The position numbers and the translations under genes were made by a program. 64,000 nt of DNA. It comes from JADKFD01 sp050250665. Its GTDB lineage: Bacteria; Pseudomonadota; Gammaproteobacteria; Xanthomonadales; SZUA-5. The DNA lies in assembly GCA_050250665.1 (NCBI GenBank), contig JBFWOF010000027.1:1-64000 (forward strand), in the 5' to 3' direction. Numbering within the stretch: position 1 is the stretch's first letter; each line of letters opens with the position of its first letter. Shown piece after piece: positions 58,141-64,000 of the stretch. The notes under the pieces were generated by a model. It was not told the DNA's origin and searched no databases. It worked only from the letters and a program-made list of their open reading frames with translations.

Positions 58141-59688
58141 GTCGCTGTCCGTTTCTTCGCTGCGCAGTCGCGCCATCATGGCACGCATGCGCAGTCGGAA
58201 CAGCGCGGCCTCCCTTTCCTTGTCGTCATCCGTACTCTCGGTCGCTTCAGCAGTAACCGGCGCCTTGGTCTCGCTGACTGTGGGGCCTTTGGCCGCGGGA
58301 GTGACGGGAGCCTCAGGCCTCGCGGATGGCGCAGCCGTGGTCGGAATAGGTGGAGCGATCTTCTCGCGCTGCTGCGGCGCTGTCGGCGCGGCAGTGGTCG
58401 GCGCGATTCGGGTCGGCGTTGCAGGAGTCGGCGCCGCAGGGGTCGGCGCAGGCGGTGCCGAACGCGCAGCGGGTGCGGTCGGAGCGGCAGGAGCAGCGGG
58501 CGCGGCAGGTGCCGCAGGTGCAGCGCTGATGGGCTTGGGCTGCAGCGGCCTGGCCAGCGCGCCGAATTCATCTTCCTCGACAAACTGGTCCAGACCAAGC
58601 TTGCTTTCGTCGATAGGAATCACGCCGCCGGGTTCCGGAGGCGGAGCCGATGGATGCTGAGTTCTTGGCGCCGACGGCGGTGTCGGGCTTGCGGCTGCCG
58701 CCTTGGCCTGGCGGGCGAAATCGCCTTCGCGATCGAGGCCGACCACCGGAGCATCTGGGTCGCCCCACAAGCCCAGGCGGCTCTCGTCGATCTGGATGAC
58801 CTCGCCCGGCTCCACAGGCGCGGGCGCCCGAATGGTTCCAGGTACCGAGGTGCTGCGATCGGCTCCATCGGCCGGGCTCGTGGTCGGCTGCGGTCGCGGT
58901 GGCTCAGGCGTCACCGCAGGTTCTGCCGGACGTGGAGTGGCGGCTGGCGCCGGCCTGGATGTCTGTGCCAGTGGCTCGCCCGGCATGGGCTGGCGCGCTG
59001 GCTCGGGATCGCGGCCCAGCTTCTGCCGCAGGGCTTCCGGCACTTCTTCCATGAACAGCGAATCGTCCTCACGAACGATGAAACGCGCAATTCGGTCGAA
59101 CAGAGAGTCGTCCAGTTCGTCCCAAGGCAGCTGCCGGCGGCTGGCTCCCAGCCAGTTTGTATTTTCGAAACTCAGGCGCAGGATCGGGTCTTCGGCTGAA
59201 ATCTGCCCCTTCATGCTGGCCTTGATATAGCCCCTGGCGTGGAAATCAGCGACCAGCAACTCGGCCTTTGGTGAGCGTTCGATCTCCTTGATGCCGCCTA
59301 TGTGGTGCTGCCGGAAGGTTTGCGTCAGCGTGCTGATGCGAGCCGGACCTTCCACCCGAATCTTCGGCGATCGCTGAGGATCTATGCGAAGCATCCAATG
59401 CATATTGATCAGGAAGGCACGGTAGCGACGCTCGTGCTCCACCTTGAAGTCCCAGACGGGCAAAGCCGAGATGCCGCCATAGCCGGGGATCGTCATCGGC
59501 ACGACCACCGGTGGCTTGACCTCATTCAGCGTGGCGGTCAGACCTTCGAGGTAGGTCGTCAGCGACTTCATGCGCGGTTCGATGTGGCCCAGATAGCGCG
59601 CATCGCGCTCGTCGCGCTCGCGCGCGGAAGCCTCGGCCTGGGCTCGTTGTTGATCCGCTTCGCGCTTGAGACGATCGAGTAAGGACAC
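58129..59688 (-). CDS. Unknown protein with Pro/Ala-rich tail and repeated IDESxLGL motif
   Basis: 519 aa from a GTG start. The N-terminus is a coiled coil (LLDRLKREADQQRAQAEASA). A globular alpha/beta region follows (about 60-215, with SALPVWDFKVEHERRYRAFL, IRVEGPARIS and FHARGYIKASMKGQI). The rest is a long disordered Pro/Ala tail in which EPGEVIQIDESRLGLWG and EPGGVIPIDESKLGLDQ are two copies of a short motif. A longer frame upstream overlaps zipA on the opposite strand and is not real. It is divergent from zipA, across 141 bp. I know no function. Confidence 0.78.
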   Translation of the reverse strand: MSLLDRLKREADQQRAQAEASARERDERDARYLGHIEPRMKSLTTYLEGLTATLNEVKPPVVVPMTIPGYGGISALPVWDFKVEHERRYRAFLINMHWMLRIDPQRSPKIRVEGPARISTLTQTFRQHHIGGIKEIERSPKAELLVADFHARGYIKASMKGQISAEDPILRLSFENTNWLGASRRQLPWDELDDSLFDRIARFIVREDDSLFMEEVPEALRQKLGRDPEPARQPMPGEPLAQTSRPAPAATPRPAEPAVTPEPPRPQPTTSPADGADRSTSVPGTIRAPAPVEPGEVIQIDESRLGLWGDPDAPVVGLDREGDFARQAKAAAASPTPPSAPRTQHPSAPPPEPGGVIPIDESKLGLDQFVEEDEFGALARPLQPKPISAAPAAPAAPAAPAAPTAPAARSAPPAPTPAAPTPATPTRIAPTTAAPTAPQQREKIAPPIPTTAAPSARPEAPVTPAAKGPTVSETKAPVTAEATESTDDDKEREAALFRLRMRAMMARLRSEETDSDKPD

Positions 59689-59829
59689 GCGCTTGCCAGA
59701 TAAAAGTCTGCATGGATGATAACGGCAGCGCCCGTGCTGGCAACATGCAATCAGTGATCGTGAGCATGACGTTTCGCCCTCAGCGGCTCCTTGCGTATGC
59801 TGCAGGCTGGAATCGGATCGAAAATCGCC

Positions 59830-60585
59830 ATGTCTGCCACCGAGTTGCGCCTGTTGCTGCTGTTCCTGGGTCTGATCGTACTCGGCGTCATCTATTGGTA
59901 CGGGCGACCGGCTCGGCGCCAGGGTACGGATAAACGTCGCGCAGGCATGCGTCGCGAACCTGTTCTGGGGGAAGATGATGCCGATCCGGATTCGCCGTAC
60001 ACCGCATCGCGTGATGCACCCTGGTTTGCCGGCGATGACGGGGCGGATGACCTGCCTTCGCTGCGGGTCGAGGGTCTGAGCGAGCTCGATGATCCAGAGC
60101 CGCCGGCAACGCAGCGCACGGGACAGCGCGAATCGGGCAGCCACGAACGCATCATCACGCTGTACGTGGTGGCGCAGGACGGCTACACGCTGAACGGCCC
60201 GGAACTGGTCGTGGCGGCGGAAAAGGCCGGTCTGGTCTATGGCGATCTGGGCATCTTCCATCGCCTGGTGGACAGCAAGCCCGAACTCGGGCCGATCTTC
60301 AGCATGGCCAATATGGTGCGGCCGGGCGTGTTCGATCTGGCCGAGATGGATCAGTTCAGCACCCCCGGCGTAGTTGTGTTCCTGACCTTGCCCGGGCCGC
60401 TGTCTGCACTGGATGCCTGGGACACCATGCTGCCCGCCGCCCAGCGTTTTTCCGATCTGCTGGGCGCGCAACTGCTGGACGACCAGCGCACGCCGCTGGG
60501 TCGCCAGCGCATCGCCGCCCTGCGCGACGAATTGCGCGCCTTTGACCGCAAGCGCGAGCAGATGCAGATCAAGCCGGGCTGGTAG
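59830..60585 (+). CDS. zipA: Cell division protein ZipA
   Basis: 251 aa. An N-terminal membrane helix (LRLLLLFLGLIVLGVIYWY), a basic then acidic linker (RRAGMRREPVLGEDDADPDS) and a C-terminal FtsZ-binding domain (ITLYVVAQDGYTLNGPELVV, GIFHRLVDSKPELGPIFSMA, TPGVVVFLTLPGPLSALDAW). ZipA tethers the Z ring to the membrane. It precedes ligA, as in most gammaproteobacteria, but smc, which normally comes first, is not adjacent here. Confidence 0.93.
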   Translation: MSATELRLLLLFLGLIVLGVIYWYGRPARRQGTDKRRAGMRREPVLGEDDADPDSPYTASRDAPWFAGDDGADDLPSLRVEGLSELDDPEPPATQRTGQRESGSHERIITLYVVAQDGYTLNGPELVVAAEKAGLVYGDLGIFHRLVDSKPELGPIFSMANMVRPGVFDLAEMDQFSTPGVVVFLTLPGPLSALDAWDTMLPAAQRFSDLLGAQLLDDQRTPLGRQRIAALRDELRAFDRKREQMQIKPGW

Positions 60586-60978
60586 CAGTTGCGGGGCACG
60601 GGACAAGGGGCAGGGGGCACGGGTAAAGCCAGATCGCTCGGGCCTTTGTAGGTCCAGACTTGTCTGGAGGCTCTTGGCTCGCGCCCCTCTCCTTGAACCC
60701 ATATCGTAAGTTGTTGATGCGTCATTGCGAGGAGCGTAGCGACGAAGCAATCCAGGATATCGCCGCAATCCCCTGGATTGCTTCCCCCGGATCAAGTCCG
60801 GGGTCGCAATGACGCCGGGGTTGATGGCCTGTGGGCAGTTTCGGGTCGAAACAGCTAGCTTGAAATGACGAAAAAGGCTGGCTTCGCCCAACCTGCGCCG
60901 ACTGTATGCTTCTTCTCTGCCCCTTTTTCCGTTTTCCATTTTCCTTTTCCCGCTCCACCGAGCCCGACGAGCCAGCGC
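60586..60978. repeat. Intergenic mosaic between zipA and ligA: H, A, C, polypyrimidine arm
   Basis: 393 bp. A GGGACAAGGGGCAGGGGGCA purine tract (60599-60625), H (60695-60713), an A palindrome with the CCCCCGGATCAAGTCCGGGG arm (60719-60814), C (60815-60862) and a pyrimidine tract CCCCTTTTTCC..TTTTCCCGC (60919-60951) like the arm at 34507-34541. The last is followed closely by the ligA start, so the leader mRNA carries it. Confidence 0.8.
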
Positions 60979-63078
60979 ATGTCTTCTTCCGAGATTGCCG
61001 ATCGCGTGGCGCTACTGCGCGCCGAGATCCGCCAGCATGACTATCGCTACCACGTGCTGGATGCCCCCAGCATTCCCGATGCCGAATACGATCGCCTGTT
61101 TCATGAACTGCGGCGGCTGGAGGAGGCCCATCCGGAACTGCTGACGCCCGATTCGCCCACCCAGCGGGTGGGTGCGACCCCGGTCGGCGAATTCGCGGCA
61201 GTGACGCATCGGGTGCCGATGCTGTCGCTGGGCAATGCCTTCAGCGCCGAGGAAGTGCAGGAATTCGTTGCCCGCATCGAGCAGCTGCTGGGACGCAGCG
61301 AGGTCGAGTTCTCGGTCGAACCCAAGCTCGACGGGCTGGCGATTTCCTTGCTCTATCAGGATGGTCAGCTGGTGCAGGCGGCCACCCGTGGCGATGGCGT
61401 GACCGGTGAGGACGTGACCCACAGCGTGCGCACCATCCGCGCCGTGCCCTTGTCGCTGACGGCCGGCAGCGGCTGGCCGCAAACGCTGGAAGTGCGCGGT
61501 GAGGTCTACATGCCGCGCGCCGGGTTTCTGGAGTTCAATCGTCGCGCCCGCGAACGCGGCGAGAAGGAACTGGTCAATCCGCGCAATGCTGCCGCCGGCA
61601 GCGTGCGTCAGCAGGACCCGCGCATGGCGGCGGCCCGGCCCTTGGCCTTCTACGCCTACGGCTTGGGCGAAGTCAGCGGAGCGCCGCTGGCAGACCGCCA
61701 CACCGGCATCCTGCAGCGTCTGCGCGACATGGGGCTGCCGGTGTCGCCTGAGGCCGGCAAGGCCATCGGTGCGCAGGGTTGTCTGGACTATTTCCAGCGC
61801 ATGGGCAAGCGCCGCCAGCAGCTCCCTTATGACATCGACGGCGTGGTCTACAAGGTCGACCGCCTGGATTGGCAGGCGGAGCTCGGCTATGTGTCGCGGG
61901 CGCCGCGCTGGGCGATTGCGCACAAGTTTCCGGCCGAAGAAGCGCTGACGCATCTGCTGGCCATAGACCTGCAAGTGGGCCGTACCGGGGCGATCACGCC
62001 GGTGGCCCGCCTGGAGCCGGTGTTTGTCGGCGGCGCCACCGTGTCGAACGCCACGCTGCACAACTTCGACGAGGTGGCGCGCAAGGATCTGCGCGTCGGT
62101 GACAGCGTGATCGTGCGCCGCGCCGGTGATGTGATTCCCGAAGTGGTGGGCCCGGTGCTGGAGCGCCGGCCAGAGGGCGCCCAGCAGCCCGAGCTGCCAA
62201 CCATCTGCCCCCAATGTGGCTCAGTGCTGGAGCGGGTCGAGGGCGAGGCGGTGATCCGCTGCACCGGCGGACTGGTCTGTCCGGCCCAGCGCAAGGAGGC
62301 CATCCGCCATTTCGCATCGCGCCGGGTCATGAATATCGAAGGCATCGGTGACAAGCTGGCCGAACAGCTGGTTGATGCCGGCCTGGTGCACAGCATCGAT
62401 GATCTGTACCGGCTGAATCTGGCGACGCTCTCAGGCCTTGACCGCATGGGCGAGCGTTCAGCGGCGAATATTCTCGACGAGCTGGAACGCAGCAAGAACA
62501 CCACGCTGGAGCGTTTCCTGTTCGCGCTCGGCATCCGCGATGTGGGTGAATCCACAGCCAAGGCACTGGCGCGGCATTTCGGCAGTCTGGACCGGATCAT
62601 CGAGGCTAGTGCGCGCATGCAGCCTTATTTCGGTGATCCCGAGGCCCTGAAACAGAGCGCGGTGAAGAAGGCGCTGGCCGCCGAGCCGCTGATTCAGGTG
62701 CCCGATGTGGGCCCCGTCGTGGCACAGCGGCTGTGGGAATTCTTCGCCGATGAGCGCAACGCCCGAATCGTCGAGCAGATGCGCGCCGCCGGCGTGCACT
62801 GGCCTGAGCATGAACCCGCCGCCGCGGCCGAAGGGCCGCTGGCGGGGCAGACCGCAGTATTGACCGGCACGCTGACGGGAATGACCCGGGATGTGGCTGG
62901 CGCGCGCCTGGAAGCGCTGGGCGCCAAGGTCTCGGGCAGCGTGTCGAAGAAGACCAGCTTCGTGGTAGCCGGATCGGATGCCGGCTCCAAGCTCACCAAG
63001 GCCCAGGAGCTGGGCGTGCCGGTGCTGGATGAAGCCGCGCTGCTGGAATTGCTGAATCGCCATGAATCGGCAGAGTAG
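60979..63078 (+). CDS. ligA: NAD-dependent DNA ligase
   Basis: 699 aa. Seals nicks in replication and repair. The Ia domain is at the N-terminus (QHDYRYHVLDAPSIPDAEYD). The adenylation lysine is in VEPKLDGLAISLLY, with motifs GVTGEDVTHSVRTI and EVRGEVYMP. OB fold, then a Zn finger with four cysteines (CPQCGSVLERVEGEAVIRC.. VCPAQRKEAIRHF), HhH repeats and a C-terminal BRCT domain (GPLAGQTAVLTGTLTGMTRD). The start is the methionine before SSSEIADRV; an ORF extension upstream is the translated repeat region. Confidence 0.97.
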   Translation: MSSSEIADRVALLRAEIRQHDYRYHVLDAPSIPDAEYDRLFHELRRLEEAHPELLTPDSPTQRVGATPVGEFAAVTHRVPMLSLGNAFSAEEVQEFVARIEQLLGRSEVEFSVEPKLDGLAISLLYQDGQLVQAATRGDGVTGEDVTHSVRTIRAVPLSLTAGSGWPQTLEVRGEVYMPRAGFLEFNRRARERGEKELVNPRNAAAGSVRQQDPRMAAARPLAFYAYGLGEVSGAPLADRHTGILQRLRDMGLPVSPEAGKAIGAQGCLDYFQRMGKRRQQLPYDIDGVVYKVDRLDWQAELGYVSRAPRWAIAHKFPAEEALTHLLAIDLQVGRTGAITPVARLEPVFVGGATVSNATLHNFDEVARKDLRVGDSVIVRRAGDVIPEVVGPVLERRPEGAQQPELPTICPQCGSVLERVEGEAVIRCTGGLVCPAQRKEAIRHFASRRVMNIEGIGDKLAEQLVDAGLVHSIDDLYRLNLATLSGLDRMGERSAANILDELERSKNTTLERFLFALGIRDVGESTAKALARHFGSLDRIIEASARMQPYFGDPEALKQSAVKKALAAEPLIQVPDVGPVVAQRLWEFFADERNARIVEQMRAAGVHWPEHEPAAAAEGPLAGQTAVLTGTLTGMTRDVAGARLEALGAKVSGSVSKKTSFVVAGSDAGSKLTKAQELGVPVLDEAALLELLNRHESAE

Positions 63079-63117
63079 GGCACACGTGAATGGTCCGATC
63101 AGCATGGGCCCCGGCCG

Positions 63118-64000
63118 ATGACGCTGCCGGGGCTGATGCGGCAGCGGGCCCAGCTGAACTCGTGTTTGCGCGAGTTCTTCGCCGCGCGTGGCGTACTCGA
63201 GGTCTGCACGCCGGTGTTGTCGCAGGCCGGCAACAGCGATCCCAATATCGACAGCTTCAGCACCACCTATCACGGTCCCATGCGTGGCGGACGGGCAACG
63301 CGCTGGCTGCGGACCTCCCCCGAGTTCTTCCACAAGCGACTGCTGGCAGCGGGTTGCGGTGATCTGTTCGAGATCGCGCCGGTTTTTCGCGACGGCGAGT
63401 GCGGGTCACGCCACAATCCCGAGTTCACGCTGCTGGAGTGGTACCGGGTCGGTTTCGACCACCATCAGTTGATGGACGAGGTTGAGTCGCTGCTGCGCGC
63501 GCTGGCGGCGGCCTTCGGTCGTCATTTGGGCGCCGCCGAGCGCCTCAGCTATCAGCAGTGCTACCAGCGTTACACGGGCATCGACCCGCTGGCGGCCAGT
63601 CGCGAGGAACTGCTGCAGGCCCTGGCTGGCTGCTCCATTGACCCCGAGGGTCTGAGCCGTGACGATCTGCTTGATCTGCTGCGCACGCATCTGATCGAAG
63701 CGCAGTGGAGCGATCAGCAGTTCCTGTTCATCCATGATTTCCCGGCCAGCCAGGCGGCGCTGGCACGCATCCATGCGGGCGATCCCCGCGTGGCCGAGCG
63801 CTTCGAGCTGTACCTCGGCCGGGTCGAACTCGCCAACGGCTATCACGAACTCAACGATGCCGCCGAGCAGCGCCAGCGATTCGAGCGCGATCTGGCCGAA
63901 AGAAAGCGGCGCGGCGCGGTCCTGCCGGCGCTGGACGAGTTGCTGCTGCAGGCCTTGCCGCAGATGCCCGATTGCGCCGGCGTGGCCCTGGGCGTGGAGC
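63118..64000 (+). CDS. epmA: EF-P lysine lysyltransferase EpmA, cut by the window edge
   Basis: 294 codons are visible and the frame is open to the right edge. EpmA (PoxA/GenX) attaches (R)-beta-lysine to elongation factor P. It is a truncated LysRS-like enzyme without the anticodon-binding domain: RQRAQLNSCLREFFAARGVL, EVCTPVLSQAGNSDPNIDSF, the class II motif 2 in APVFRDGECGSRHNPEFTLL and ERFELYLGRVELANGYHELN. The absence of an OB fold separates it from lysS at 20411-21931. The start is an ATG 40 nt after ligA. Confidence 0.94.
   Translation, partial: MTLPGLMRQRAQLNSCLREFFAARGVLEVCTPVLSQAGNSDPNIDSFSTTYHGPMRGGRATRWLRTSPEFFHKRLLAAGCGDLFEIAPVFRDGECGSRHNPEFTLLEWYRVGFDHHQLMDEVESLLRALAAAFGRHLGAAERLSYQQCYQRYTGIDPLAASREELLQALAGCSIDPEGLSRDDLLDLLRTHLIEAQWSDQQFLFIHDFPASQAALARIHAGDPRVAERFELYLGRVELANGYHELNDAAEQRQRFERDLAERKRRGAVLPALDELLLQALPQMPDCAGVALGVE

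Noticed and set aside
59689..60939. N-terminal extension of the minus-strand gene at 58129 to 936 codons
   Set aside because: The extension is antisense to zipA and to the repeats after it; the coiled-coil start at the GTG at 59688 begins the credible protein.
63118..64000. Second lysyl-tRNA synthetase
   Set aside because: It lacks the N-terminal anticodon-binding OB fold and starts directly at the catalytic core, which identifies EpmA.

Overview
The window is GC-rich gammaproteobacterial chromosome. The type of L36 protein, the eno-ftsB-ispD-ispF-truD order, the cbb3 operon and the abundance of heptanucleotide repeats suggest Xanthomonadales (Lysobacterales), perhaps near the Rhodanobacteraceae. 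This placement rests on recognising families, not on a search. I found 53 protein genes that I believe, plus one doubtful ORF and the detached 3' tail of frdA. I saw no tRNA or rRNA gene, CRISPR array, transposase or phage gene.

Layout. 1-930 is a 324-bp tandem repeat. 984-10247 holds a methionine aminotransferase/omega-amidase pair, a DUF349 protein coupled to a TraB-like membrane protein, and the agmatine genes aguA-aguB. 10580-18422 holds rpmJ, a Ca2+/cation antiporter, a secreted subtilase, an octaheme cytochrome and recJ. 18699-24027 holds prfB (with its programmed frameshift), lysS, a PilZ protein and an acetyltransferase. 24156-29565 is ccoNOQP, a small membrane protein and ccoG. 30471-40937 holds a coiled-coil membrane protein, fdhD, an SOS-type dnaE2, a haloalkane dehalogenase, a periplasmic peroxiredoxin-like protein and a PGM1-like ATP-grasp protein. 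41168-46631 is frdABCD followed by a bicarbonate transporter and its PII-like partner. 46744-53085 holds a secreted protein, msrA, a phosphatase, a GST, DUF3052, a UDG-like protein and DUF2127. 53221-64000 holds eno, ftsB, ispD, ispF, truD, a 2OG-Fe oxygenase, an unknown Pro/Ala-rich protein, zipA, ligA and a cut epmA.

Physiology. The cbb3 oxidase and the fumarate reductase both have FNR/ANR-like boxes upstream, which fits a bacterium that shifts between microaerobic respiration and fumarate reduction. The 3' end of frdA carries a frameshift and a stop codon.

The most unusual feature is the density of short non-coding repeats. I use these labels throughout. A: palindrome CATTGCGAG..GAAGCAATCCAG. 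B: GTAGGAGCG or GTGGGAGCGG palindromes. C: GGGCAGTTTCGG..CCGAAACAGGTGGC. D: tandem ACGCGAAGG 9-mers. E: GTAGGTCACGTTG..CTACGTGAC. F: GTAGCCCGAAGTGCGCGCAG. G: GGAGGGCGCCGC..GCGCGCGTCCCTCC. H: CATGAACCCATATCGTAA. A separate class consists of inverted arms built mostly of 7-nt tandem units around unrelated cores. These lie in frame inside ccoG and three times inside dnaE2, and they account for the excess length of both proteins. Their arms contain no stop codon in any of the six frames. I regard this class as the best candidate for an undescribed system here.
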